Source of the DNA: Aspidiotus rigidus
Lineage: Eukaryota > Arthropoda > Insecta > Hemiptera > Diaspididae
DNA length: 64,000 nucleotides
NCBI GenBank assembly: GCA_035079385.1
Contig: JAVHKY010000054.1
Span: 16,720,001 to 16,784,000, forward strand
Direction: 5' to 3'
Shown: one piece after another, positions 35,443 to 46,859 of the stretch
Position numbering within the stretch: position 1 is the stretch's first letter
How the letters are laid out: each line of letters begins with the position of its first letter
Program-made: the position numbers and the translations under genes
Notes under the pieces: generated by a model
What the model saw: the letters and a program-made list of their open reading frames with translations, nothing else
Told to the model about the DNA's origin: nothing
Database searches by the model: none

Positions 35443-37550
35443 CTATATAAGGTATATCTTCTTTAAACCGTTTTCTTGACAGGCGGGCACCTGCTGACCT
35501 GGCGCAACTAAGTGTACTGTAGCTGGAGAGGCCTGAAGTTCTACAAGTAGGAAAGCTAAAATTTGATTGGTGGATGGGGTATATTGATCGATACAGTTCT
35601 TCTCACAGTAGTTCCACCATTTCCTCGGCGCCGATGTATATGTTGCCATTGTTGAATTTTGAATGGACACTAAAATAATGTTGACTGCTGGAAGCGAAAG
35701 GTTTTGTTTCACTATTGCGTCCCTGACACAATTCCGGCCACCAGGGAAAGCTGATCCACCAGTGGGTGTGGATTCCTATTGGCATAAAAGTAAATTTTCT
35801 TCACTGTGATATAAGAACTGGCTCCGACGCAAGAAGTTCTTGAAAGAGTGGAAACCGAGGTTGGCCTGGCCAGTTTGGTACGACCAGGATTCTCGTCGCA
35901 TTTTCTCGTAGAATTTTTTTTATGCCTCTTAAAATCAGTGAAAAGGGGGGAACGCGTAAAAGTTTTCGTACGTCCGCATCAATTACTTTTGCACCCGGGC
36001 GGCATTTTCAGGTAAAGTCCCTGTCGCACTTGTGATTTCTCCTGGAAGTGAATAAATCGACCTCCGCGTGTCCCAATTGGGAGATAATTTTTCGAAAGGC
36101 CGATTGAGATAATTCATATTCTATATCTGTTTCCGTTTTTCTTGACTCTGCATCCGCCAAGCAGTTTATCAGCCGATCGATCATAGGTTGCAAAAACATT
36201 TAGGTTAGAATTTTCACAATAATTGCCTTATTTGTAAGGCAATGGCGTTTAAGCGAGGAAATTTGATACCTCCCATGCATGCGATTGATATAAGCAATAT
36301 GACGGTGTGGAATAAAAACGTCCATTTTTTTATCGAAAATGCGTTTGTGGTAGTTTCTTATAGGAAAAAAATCAAGGAATCCGAATATGAAATCCCCGTA
36401 ATTCCAAAAAGCAGAAAACCGCCCCTAGTAGATATTTAAAAGTCATGTAAGTCATCCAGGATTTTATCGGAGGTTAAAATCCGTGTAAGCCCGATATACG
36501 TTCTTTCTATTAATTAGTCACCAAAAGTAGTTTGAGACGTACGCGAATAAAAAAAAAAAAAAAGAACATGTATATCCTATAAAAAAACACTTAAATCGAG
36601 TAACATTGAAAAAGAATTTCAGGTAAGTCGAGTTACACTAAAAAGAAAAGCACGCAACTATGTGAACACTAAGAAAGAAATGCACGTAAGCCCATTTCAA
36701 CCGTTATTACTCCCCCCTCCCCATGTTGACCTAAGGGTCCGCTAAATGGATAAATTAGTTGAGTACCATCCACAAAATACAGAACGAAAATTTCTGGTTT
36801 TTATTCCACACCGTATATCAGGCTGGTTCTATTATCCTTCCGGCCACTTCATAGTCCTCCAGTTTAAAATGTTCTGTTACCATAAACTTATTCAAAGATT
36901 TCAAATTTAAAATGATGCGATAGGTGTCGTCTGGTTTGGGTTCCAGAAAAATAGGAGAAATGAATAGGCCGGGGAGAGGGGACAAAGTTTCATCGCACCC
37001 TCAATCAACAATTTCGTTATAACTTTTTAATGGTCGATTTTTTGGTATAGTTACTTGCTTAGGGTAGTGCCAAAATGCGACCCACGAGAAGAGCAATGGG
37101 TCTGTCGTGATTAGTTTCCACTCTTTTGTGGAAGACGGGTTTGTCGTCTTCTGGATGAATGCCTGTTGTGCGATGATCGGTGTTCCGATCAATGGGAGCC
37201 CGAATGAGGATGATGTCTGATCGATTCGTGTTTGTATCCCGCTTATAGGGACGATAGTAGTTTTTGTCCACCCGACCAATTCCGAATGTGATTCTGAGGA
37301 CGCCTGGGTGGGAACAACGCGTTTTTTGCTAGTGGTTTTTTCGCTTTTAGCTCAGTGGCTGTTTGCGTAACTAATTTTGCCTGTTTTATTGTTTCACTTG
37401 ATTTAGATCTGAAGAGATATTCTCCAATTTTAGTTTTCGACAGTGTATCTTTTATGTTCATGCTTACTAGTGATAGGATAAGGCTTTGGCGAATTCCCAA
37501 TTCTTCATACAAGGTACGGTATCAGCTAGGAGACGTCCTGCTTTTATAAC
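35443..37550 (-). mobile_element. Decayed DIRS-like tyrosine-recombinase retrotransposon
   Basis: Reading along the minus strand: a gag-like segment (37512-37040); a reverse transcriptase fragment (about 37000-36800) with ISPIFLEPKPDDTYRIILNL and NKFMVTEHFKLEDYE; an RNase H segment (36199-36008) with ADAESRK and SQLGHAEVDLFTSRRN; and the recombinase N-terminus (35785-35443) with SIQNSTMATYTSAPRKWWNY. This gag-RT-RH-YR order is that of DIRS elements. It is internally deleted between RT and RNase H and has stops and frame changes. The recombinase catalytic half is missing, so it cannot be autonomous. The left end runs into the MITE region. Confidence 0.85.
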
Positions 37551-38126
37551 GGGTTCAACCAATGTTGCATCGACCTATTCCGAGGAAATGAGGGTAGATA
37601 AGGTTTTTTGTTCACTAGTCGAATAGGCCGCTAGCCTTTTTTGTTTTTTGATAATTCTTTTGTCTTTAATCTATGCAGTTTTGGTCATTAAGGGTATCAG
37701 CTCCTCATTCAAAATAGGAGGTTCCAAAAATCCACAGTTCTTGGGATGTGGGAATGCTACCAGAAGATTTTTCTTTCTTCCTGATCAAGTCCAAGATGAG
37801 TAATTCCCTGCCACCGGGACATCACCACCTCTGTGTGTAGCAGTGGTGCTCTGGTACGATTATCAGTCAACCTCTTACCTAATAGGTTGATGATATCACT
37901 GTTGTCTTGTTCCGGCGAGTTGATGGAAGGCAACTTGGAATCTCATTCAACTCTAGTATTCCGCAGGGAAATACAATGAGGTGAACCGTCGACATAGATC
38001 GACATAATCGGTAAGAGGTGACTGGCTTCTACTTGAGGAAGGTGTACCCTATGGTCACGCGCAGGAGAAATACTTGTTGGTGTTTAACTGTTTGCAGGAA
38101 CAAATTTTTAGCGTAAGTAACTCAGA
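37551..38126. other. Probable 5' part of the DIRS-like element or spacer
   Basis: No clear coding. It adjoins the gag-like region of the DIRS-like element and may be its leader; I see no boundary. Confidence 0.3.
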
Positions 38127-38128
38127 TA

Positions 38129-39419
38129 CAGTCGAACCTTGCTAAGTCGAACCGCTGGGGCCGAGTAAATTAGTTCGATTTATCTATCCTATGGTTTGTT
38201 TTATAAAGAATTCGATTTTTGGAGGAGACAGTTCGATTTAGCAAAAATTCGATTTATGAAGGGCGGAATTCGATTTAAGTATATGAAAACGCAAAAATTT
38301 GGAACAAACAATATGTGATAATACAGAATTTAACTTATCAATCGAAGAGTTATCTGTCAAAGGTGCCGTACAAAGTGAGATGGACGTATATCCAAAACAA
38401 CGATTCGGAGAATGATATATTGCTTTCAAAAAGGACGAAAAAATGATTCTACAATTCTGCAAATTTCACGATTTCTAATATTTTTATCTAAGAATCCGAT
38501 GGATCGTTTTAAATTTTTGTTAACGGCATTAGTTTTAGAGATATTTACTAATATTCACGTAAGTGGATATCCGTCCCATTTGCCGACAAATGAATAAGGA
38601 CGTATATCCACTTTCGAATGATTTCACAGACGGAGCACACACGCACACACTCGTAGGTAAATCCGCAGAAGATCCATTTTTCTAGATTCGTATTTCCGGT
38701 ATACGTCAATCTCACTTTCCACGGCAGAAAAGGGCACCCATCAAAGGGGTGCCCTTTTTGCGGATATCCACATTTTTGAATTCTCTGAACCATTTCCTAT
38801 CAATACACAAAATTTTGAAAAAACGAAAAATTGCATATAGGTACGCTTATGGTCACTCAACCTCATCTCCATAAAAAGGGAACCCGAGGTACACATCTTT
38901 ATAGAATTGTCCCAGATTAATTTGTCGATCAATTTGAAAAATAATTAGTGATCTGTAAAGATGAAAACACGCAAAATATTTTTTGTCATTATAGATTTTT
39001 TGATAAAATGAATGTGGAATGAGTAATCTGAACATGAAACTCCAAAGACGTATTTTGAAAATCAACTATTGCTCACGGGTGCCCTCTTAACAGACAACTC
39101 CTCAATTGTAGATTCACACCTCAACGAACGTTTGATTTGTAAAAGCTTTTCAATTAAACTTACAACGTACGAAAAATAAAAGTTTTACTTTCCATCATGA
39201 GATGTGTAGGTTCGATTTGTAGAAGTTTTTCTAATACAACGTACAAACTATAGGGGTTTTTTCTCCTCAAAGCTGGCTCTAAAAAATTTATCTAAACTTT
39301 GTTCTGTTCATAAAGGTAAAAATACACGCATTTTGGTATTTTGGGACCGGGACTTGAACATTTGTTCGAAATATCCTAAAATTTGGTTTATCGATGTTCG
39401 ACTCAGCAATGTTCGACTG
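38129..39419. mobile_element. pogo/Tigger-like nonautonomous element with TA duplication
   Basis: Starts CAGTCGAACCTTGCTAAGTC and ends with the inverted CAGTCGAACATTGCTGAGTC, flanked by TA on both sides (38127-38128, 39420-39421). These termini and the TA duplication are those of the pogo/Tigger branch of Tc1/mariner. 1291 bp with no transposase. Contains a small hairpin GGGCACCC...GGGTGCCC at about 38726-38756. Confidence 0.85.
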
Positions 39420-39421
39420 TA

Positions 39422-40200
39422 TAGTTATTTCTAAAAAGGTCGGATTTTTTCATTGAGAGGCTTTGTGTTTCTCAAAAAGGTTGAGAATTTTGAGTTGCCA
39501 AAAAGGTCGAAAACATCTCTCTTACTTTTAAAAAGTTTTTCTTTCTTTTATTTGAACTGTCCAGGTGAGAAAGAATTGTACTCATATCTTTAATTTGCTT
39601 TCCAAATAATATAATAGGTCGGAGCCAAGAAATAATTTTTTGCGAGTATAAGTTTGCCTTGGGTATGCAATCTAAAGAGATCTGGCGGACGTTGTCTCTT
39701 CAATTCTTTGGACAGCCTTGTCAAGGGTTTTTCTATTTTTCCTCTTCACATACCTAACTATTGTTATTTTGCGATAAAATAAAAGAAAAAGAGAAACGAC
39801 GATCATATTAATACTCCAACAATTCAGTGGTTTTCTGCAACTAAACACGTGCAGCTGTACGTGCGCAAAACGAAAGAATGAAATGAAGTCTTGTGCAACG
39901 TGGTTAATAATGGGGAAGGAGAAAATATCTCCCGAAATTTTCTCGCTTTAAAAGTGTGGTTGCACTGTGTAAGGTGTTGCAAAATCGCAATGATTGAGTT
40001 GTGCTTTGCCTTTCCGCGCCCTACGTAGACCGTGAATTCGTGATGTCCTAACACGTGAGTAAGTGAAGGAGTAAACGCACAGCAGGATGACTCAATGCCG
40101 CCGCCGGCGCGGCGTTGTTTGCTTGAGGGGAAGGGAAGTCGATCAGTCGTACGTGTTCTTCCCTTCCGTCTTGCAATATAAGCGTCCGAACGTATAGCTA
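39422..40200. other. Upstream flank of the inositol monophosphatase gene
   Basis: Non-coding up to a CpG-containing promoter-like section at 39850-40240. The 134-codon minus ORF at 39824-40228 lies in that section and is judged a by-product of its base composition. Confidence 0.45.
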
Positions 40201-40239
40201 TATAATAGCGTAACGCCAATGATAACACCGTTCATAATC

Positions 40240-40384
40240 ATTTCGAATTTCAGCAAACCTCGTACCGGAGACCGAGTGTCGCTGCTTTCAGATAATCATG
40301 TGAGTATTACTGATTTGAATTTAACGTAGAATTTGCTTTTCAAACCCTGATTTTCGTTTTCTTTTCACTTCAATGTTTTTGCAG
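40240..40384 (+). promoter_or_regulatory. 5' UTR exon and first intron of inositol monophosphatase
   Basis: A non-coding exon ends at 40299 (AATCAT|GTGAGT), and the acceptor TTTGCAG at 40384 leads into the 5' UTR upstream of the start codon. The transcription start lies upstream but cannot be placed exactly. Confidence 0.55.
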
Positions 40385-40435
40385 ACTTAAAGCTAATTCA
40401 ATTTTTCAACGTTGTTACGAAGCGAAACTGAAATT

Positions 40436-41863
40436 ATGGGACACGATTTGGAACTCTATTCAAAAGTAGCCGGCAATCTCGCAAAAGAAGCTGGACAAGT
40501 AAGAATCTGTAGAGTGCCGCATTTAATAATTTCCGCAACGTATTAATAATACCTTATGCTCTAAAAGTATGCATATCCCCTCGTGTAAAAAGTGAACACT
40601 ACGTGTTGTGAAAGCGCATGTAAGCTCTAAAAATTAATTCGCTATGCTGTCTGCAACCAACGATAATTTGTATGACCGAAAACAAAGTTTAATTTTGCTG
40701 TTCTGTATGCTCCCCTAACGAATGCGAATGAAGTGAGAAATCGTTACAGGATTATATACTGCTCTCGTTAACTTACCTGTTTCTCTTCCCACTAGATAAT
40801 AAAAGAACGGATCTGGGAGAAAAAGGCTCATATAGAAACGAAAGCTCATGCTACCGATTTTGTTACCGAAACTGATCAACAAGTTGAGAAACTATTGATG
40901 AGCGGATTATCTAAAAATTTTCCGGATCACAAGTAAGTCGGGAGTCGTACCGGCGTTTAGTAATTTGAACAAATATATAACTTTAAACTACTTGACAGGT
41001 TTATTGGTGAAGAAACCACGTCTTCGGGAGTTAAAGCGACGTTAACCGACGCTCCCACTTGGATTGTTGATCCTGTCGATGGCACTCTAAATTTTGTTCA
41101 CGGTTATCCCAATGTGTGCGTTTCTATCGGATTGACGATTGATAAAGTGCCTGTTGTGGGAATTGTCTACGTACCGGTTGCAGATTTACTTTTTACCGCT
41201 GCCAAAGGAAAAGGAGCCCGTTTGAATGGCAAATGTATATGCGCGTCGAAAACTAAAGGTTATTTATGATAGGATTATGGAATGTCTCTCGATTTACGCT
41301 CTCTATTATTATATTGATTTTGACTCGTAATTTTAGATTTGAAGCTTGCTTTACTGGGGACCGAATTTTCCGGCTCGTCCGAAAACAAGGCACGTTACGA
41401 TTTATCGGTGCATTATTCTCAGACATTCTTACCAATTGTTCACGGGTAAAACGGAAAATTGTAGTGTATTCATGAATTTCGAACTACTATTTTAATTTTG
41501 AATGGCGATATCGTTACAGGTTACGCCAGTCTGGATCTGCAGCCTTTAATTTAGCGATGGTAGCTTTAGGAGCGTTGGATGTCTGTTTTGAATGTGGTAT
41601 CCATGCGTGGGATATTGCAGCCGGCGTTGCGTTAGTAACTGAAGCAGGAGGCGTTGCCTTAGATCCGAGTGGTACGTTGAATCCTTCCAAATAATATGTA
41701 GAGATTGTCTACAATAATCACCTATACTTATTTTATATTTTCATCTTAAGGAGGCCCTTTGGATGTTATGGCGAGAAAGGTACTATGTGCCGGTACTCAA
41801 GAATTAGCATTGGAAACATCAAAGTATATTAAACCGACTTCTTACAAGCGCGACGATGCTTGA
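40436..41863 (+). CDS. Inositol monophosphatase, 277 aa, six coding exons
   Basis: Mg-dependent phosphatase that releases free myo-inositol from inositol monophosphates, feeding phosphatidylinositol signalling in the cytosol. Exons: 40436-40498, 40796-40932, 40999-41258, 41337-41445, 41520-41671, 41751-41863. Starts [20 protein letters not shown]. Metal-site residues are all present: GEET (E71, E72), [12 protein letters not shown] (D91, D94) and HAWDIAAG (D221), as is [11 protein letters not shown] near residue 51. The length equals that of animal IMPA1. The donor of the third coding exon is GTTATT, poorer than the others, but skipping it would break the frame. AATAAA occurs directly after the stop, and again at about 42153. 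Insects often carry several tandem copies of this gene; only one is visible here. No lesion. Confidence 0.97.
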
Positions 41864-42271
41864 AATAAAATTACGGAACTATTTATTCTATTTACTTTCT
41901 GTCTAGTTTTAGTTACTTGAATACCAATTTTTACCGACTATTGAAACTAATTGATTTATTCGTTTCTAATTATGAAACCCTCATGTTATTCCATTTGAAT
42001 ATTATTATATTGTCGTTAGTTGTTTGCATTTGATTTGATTTGATTCTGTTATGCGTTCTGTTTCAAATATCGATATTCAGCCTACTTCGGAGTTCAAAAA
42101 CGTATACATCTACGCCATAAAGGGCAACAATGCTATAAAGACCTGTGATCAATAAAGAATACCAATTCTATGATCAGTAAGATAGTATAAAAGGACTTTA
42201 ATTGAACACGTAGACTTGAACGGAAGAAAATCTTTTCACTACCGACCGACGCCTACACTATTAGTCTGTAC

Positions 42272-42445
42272 ATGGTAGGAAAAATAATTTTACGGGATAA
42301 TTTATCACGGATAGGATGGTTGCATTCCAGAGCACGAAGAGGAAAAGACTTCTTCGCTTATTATTTGTTAAAAGACGTCGATAAATTACCAATTGATACC
42401 TTGGAAAAGAAAATTCGAAGAATATTCTCGCACAATTTTGCGTAA
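42272..42445 (+). CDS. Hypothetical 57-aa protein or terminal exon
   Basis: Starts MVGKIILRDNLSRIGWLHSR, continues with GKDFFAYYLLKDVDKLPIDT and ends RIFSHNFA. The composition (charged, helix-friendly, no cysteine) reads like a real globular fragment. The frame stays open about 23 codons upstream of the ATG, so it could be the last exon of a plus-strand gene. It lies 400 bp downstream of the inositol monophosphatase stop. I recognise no family. The overlapping minus ORF (42261-42545) looks less protein-like. Confidence 0.4.
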   Translation: MVGKIILRDNLSRIGWLHSRARRGKDFFAYYLLKDVDKLPIDTLEKKIRRIFSHNFA

Positions 42446-43149
42446 TGAGAAGACTTACTTTTACGTCAACAATGATAAAAAGTGTTATCTTGTGCGATAG
42501 ATACGAAATACTTCTGTCGCAATTGGTATTACCAAGACCAGGCACTTATCTCTCCACGAGTTGCAGTATCCACTTATCTCTCCACGTGTTGCAGTATCTT
42601 TGCGTAATATTTCTTTCAATAATTTTTATTATTCTTCGAACTAACTGATTTTCTGTCTTTATAATTAATAAATCTCAATGCAGTTCCTTCGTCCGTTCAT
42701 ACCAATCTTATTTTACAATAATTTAGGTTTTTTGATAACGTGATGATTATAATTAAAAACTTGATTTCTTTTGTTTTTTCATTCGAAGTCCGAGTGTTGA
42801 AAATAAAAATTAAGCCTCTTCTTTCTCTCCTCAAAAAAAAAAAAAAAAAAAAAAGTAAATAGTTTCTGTAGTAAACAAAGAGAACGTAAATAATTAAAGT
42901 CCCACTCTTGAATAAAAAGAAATACAAATATTGAACCTCCGAAAACTGTATCCTATTCATTGATTTTAAAAAAATATTGTTAGGTGTAATGGAGAAGGAA
43001 CAAATTTTTTGCTTGACAATAATCAACTTTTTCTTATTAATCATCAAAGAATTACTTAAACTTATTCACTCTAAAAATATTATGAAAAAGAAAGAAGATG
43101 TGGTAGTCTGATCTATTTCGTTCAAGGATTATAGTTTATATGTAGTGCC
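42446..43149. other. AT-rich spacer
   Basis: Contains a direct repeat CACTTATCTCTCCACG at 42543 and 42569 and an A20-like run near 42834-42854. No gene seen. Confidence 0.5.
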
Positions 43150-43334
43150 TAAAATAAATGAATAAGGCTCTGCCCGCACCGAATTTCTCATTATTCTAAT
43201 AAAAACGCAAACGTTTCAACCACTTCGTGTTCTGAAAAAAAAAAAAGAGAGACCACGAAGTCGTTGAAATGTTTGCGTTCTTATTAGAATAATACAAAAT
43301 TCTGTGCGGGCAGAGCCTTATTCATTTATTTTAC
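43150..43334. repeat. ~185-bp inverted repeat (long hairpin) sharing Penelope terminal words
   Basis: Arms 43150-43230 and 43252-43334 are near-perfect complements (AATAAATGAATAAGGCTCTG at the outside, GAAACGTTTGCG-type words inside) with an A-rich loop of about 20 bases. The word CTGTGCGGGCAGAGCC recurs at 13355 and 56338, linking it to Penelope-type terminal repeats. Confidence 0.8.
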
Positions 43335-44304
43335 TAAAAAGAAGATATGGGTGGTTTACTGCATAAATGAAAACTTATATCGTCCGCTGAGTAGGTGATG
43401 AAATTAATAAAATGTAGCCATTATCTTTCGGAATAGAAAAAAAATTGGTAGGCTCTAGGTATTTTAAGAAGAGGGAGTATACTGGTGATAATCTTGAAAC
43501 ATGTTTCCGACAGTGGCGTTGAAAAGTGAGCTTGATGAAAACATTTGGTTGAGTTTCGTAAATGTACACCATCTATACTCAAACTAGATCTACGATCCTC
43601 GAAAATTCCTACTCTCTACGTCACTAATGCCTTGAATAGAAGATACGAGATCTAAACTAAAAATTCAAAAATATTTGGACCTTACAGGACTAAAAATTTC
43701 TGAGTATTCGTAAGAAAAATGGGAAAATTTATTTTTAGCGTTAGAATGAATATCTATACCTATTGTTCGAGGCCTCGATTGTCAACATGCGAAGCCATAT
43801 AATGAGTCATAAATTGCAAGCCCTTGGCTCCGTTTAGTTTTTTATAAATTTCGTGTTTTCGTGAATAGAATCAATAATATTACGACAATTCCAATAACGT
43901 AACAAAGAATTACTATCAAGTTACGTCATTGTTTTGCCTTTCTCCAGCATAAATAGAGATTGACCATTTTCTAGTTAGATGTACGTATATTCTACAAATA
44001 AATAAATCAGCCAATAAAAAGGAGACGCCGACCAGAAATCGATTTTCGTTTATCGATTACATCTATCGAAAGAATCGATTTTTTATAATTCGATTATTTT
44101 TTATCGATTACTTTATATTTTATGAAAATTGATTAAATTTTTACAATTCTTCATTCAGTGTTGGAAAACCGTAGGTACCTACCATAAAACTTCCGCTTTT
44201 CACTTTCAGCTTAAATTTTCGTTAGCAAAAGTGTTGGTATTCGGCTTTTGCTCAAAATTTTTTCTGGTTTCAGATTTCGACTTTTTACACCCAAAATCGA
44301 AGCG
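43335..44304. other. Non-coding stretch with ATCGATT-rich segment
   Basis: 43375-43572 on the minus strand has a short ORF that may be part of a Penelope relic, but no diagnostic motif. 44035-44115 is dense in ATCGATT words. No gene called. Confidence 0.4.
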
Positions 44305-44372
44305 CTTTCTGTCAGAAGGGCGTCCGTCCCATAAGAAATACATTGGGTGGACGCCCTTATTTCGACAGAAAG
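44305..44372. repeat. 68-bp near-perfect palindrome
   Basis: CTTTCTGTCAGAAGGGCGTC pairs with the inverted GACGCCCTTATTTCGACAG, leaving a loop of about 10 bases. It could be a tiny MITE. Confidence 0.8.
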
Positions 44373-44544
44373 AACCTCAATTTCTTCACTTTTGATTTTT
44401 AAACTCCAGACTTCTGACTTTTCCAATCCTGAAAAATCGGAATTTCTGAGTACTTATTATGGGTCTGATTCAAATGAGGTATATTCTCGTTATGACCTAT
44501 TATAGGTATAGTTCCTATGCAGGGCTGGGAACCCTAACGATCAT

Positions 44545-44800
44545 TTTTCACGGTTCGTTCCGGTTCCGAATAAAGATGCGGTTCTTCTGGATGCCAGATC
44601 TCGGAGAAAAAGAGAAGTTGCGGTTCTTGTGGGTTCCGGATTTTGGAGAAGAAAAAAGATACGGTTCTTTTGAATTCCGGATCTTTGAGAGAAAAAAGAT
44701 GCGTTTCTTTCGGGTTCCGGATCTTTGATAAAAAAAAAAAGATGCGGTTCTTTTGGGTTCCAAATCTCTAAAGAAAAAAAACAGGATTGTTTCAGATTTT
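44545..44800. repeat. Minisatellite, ~45-bp unit, about five copies
   Basis: Unit resembles AGATGCGGTTCTTCTGG then GTTCCGGATCTTTGAGAGAA. The copies differ from one another by scattered changes. It opens ORFs on both strands with repetitive translations (for example RMRFFRVPD). Confidence 0.9.
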
Positions 44801-44829
44801 GGATCTCAATAGTCAAATCTTAAAATAAA

Positions 44830-46190
44830 GAGAAAAAAAAATAAGGGTCAGATTTTATTGCCAAATTTGGGGTGACGAATCACAGATGAAATGAATTATT
44901 ATCTAAATTAAATTAGTCCATTTCTTATTTATTTTATTCATCAACTGGACCCCTTTGTAAAAAATCAAACCAAGCGAAATTTTTTCTTTCCCCCGAGTTA
45001 TGTAGGCCTATATCACTGGAAAGTGCTTGATGAGTAGAATCTGGTGCACTTGAGTGGAAGATTTAAAACTCAAAATCCAGGGAGTAATAATAATTCAAAA
45101 ATCAACTGAGATCTTCTATCCATCATACAACATTAAGTAGCAACCAACCAAGCGACGTACCTACCTAGGCTTTTAGTGAAACCCAACCAAGAGACGAGAA
45201 TTTCTATTATTCTTATGGAGCACCGGTGACGTCACCGAGATGACGTCGTGATGAAGCGTGACGTCATGAAGGCATACGTCACCAAAACGTGAGTCATCAA
45301 ACGATGGGTCAAATTTCTCATAAGGGGGGGATGACTTAATCTTAAATTGGCTTTTGACCGGCTATATTTGCTTTTAAATATTCGACACTATCGGCTTGAA
45401 CTTTTCATCAAATTTTAGGTTATTTAATTGACTTCTCAAAGATTGGATTCTGTTGCTAAGAAATCACAAAATAATATCGAAAGAAAATTGAAAATATTGA
45501 AAGAGGAAAATTTAAAACACCCATTAATACGTTCATTCTAAGCGAAGAGGGTGCTGGCTGAGCGAATTCGGCACAATTTCTGCTCACTGCGCATTTTAAG
45601 TAATTGCGCAAATCAAGTGTAGCATACATACAAGAGGAGCTCAGGAGAATTTTGGGGTCTGCCATCGACATATCTGGGGATTTGAAACTTCTCTCCTCTG
45701 CGAATTGTTTTTGTAGACAGTATGAGACAAGGAACATGTCACGATCTGTTGGAATTACTCTTTCCCTGAGAATAGGTCCTTTCAAAACACAGAATTTGTA
45801 CGTTATTAAATGAACTTGAATGTTCGACGAATTAGACCGGACTAACGCCTCTATGAATATCTGTATATCGGGTAGAATCGAGAATATATTGTTTATTGAC
45901 TTTCTCTTTCTTACCCTTAAAGATATGTGGAGGGGGTCAAAACGTCCCTTTAACCAGCTTTAGGCTGATATTTTTTATCGAGCAGGTAGTAAAAAATCGT
46001 GTAAGGTAATCTCATCAATGAACCCCTTTTATTTTCTTAACAGAATTAATGAAAATATTTTCTGATCTCTGCTTTAGGCTTGAAGGCTTTGGAACTTCTT
46101 AACAAAAAAAAGGAACTATCTGGGGAAAAGTTTTGTCATCCTTCCGGCAAATCACACTTTCAAGGGAGGAGGAAACTTTGACCTACTTTG
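44830..46190. other. Non-coding stretch
   Basis: GTGACGTCAC-like sites cluster at 45228-45285. The 109-codon minus ORF at 45456-45785 lacks recognised motifs and splice sites. No gene called. Confidence 0.4.
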
Positions 46191-46600
46191 GGAACATGGA
46201 AAAATTTCGACTATCTATATCTATAAGTACTAGGAGGGGACTTGGAAAACTTTTGATTCTCGAACTATGTACTTGAGGGGAAGGAATAAAAGAAAAATCG
46301 ACTTCCGAGAGGAGATTTTGAAAAAATTTTGATCTTTGAATATACTCGTATATCAGGAGAGGAGATTGAGAAAATGTCGACGTTTGAACTTTATGTGAGA
46401 GGGGTGAAATTGAAAAATGTTGAACTCCAAGCTATGTATAAGTTATGAGGGAGGGGCTACGAACTATTTATCCAAAAAGAGAAGGACTCAGAAACACGTC
46501 GACAATCCTCCTTAATATATACGACGAAGGAATTTAGCAAATTGGGCTTCCGGGCAATATATATATGAGGCGTATGCAGAAATTCCGATCATTACGCAGA
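46190..46600. repeat. Array of the 'agctatatatgataggaggggacttggaaaa' unit
   Basis: Degenerate units of about 45-50 bp with the recurring words GGGGACTTGGAAAA, TTTCGACTCT and TATATGA. The same unit appears at about 85-120, 1430-1500, 17050-17170 and 50040-50230, so it is a dispersed repeat family. Confidence 0.65.
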
Positions 46601-46859
46601 TAAATATAACAAAGGAAGGGGATTCTCCATTCTAACAGGAAGAATATTAGGAAAAATTCCTATCACTGATCTTAATCGGTTACCTACCAAAATTCGTAAA
46701 ATTCTTTATAAAACAGATTCTCTGCTCGCCTCAACGAAAGAGACCCCGGAAGGCGAGTTTTTCCTACTTCTTCCCCAGTCATTTCTTACAATCGAATCGA
46801 TTCAGATTATACTCTCTCGAGTATTGACTAAATTGACTTCTTACACCTTAAACGTTTTT

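Noticed and set aside
39824..40228. 134-codon minus ORF
   Set aside because: Covers the promoter region of inositol monophosphatase; composition effect of CpG-containing DNA, no motif.
44459..44816. ORFs with repeated RFFWVPD-like peptides
   Set aside because: Translation of a minisatellite on both strands.
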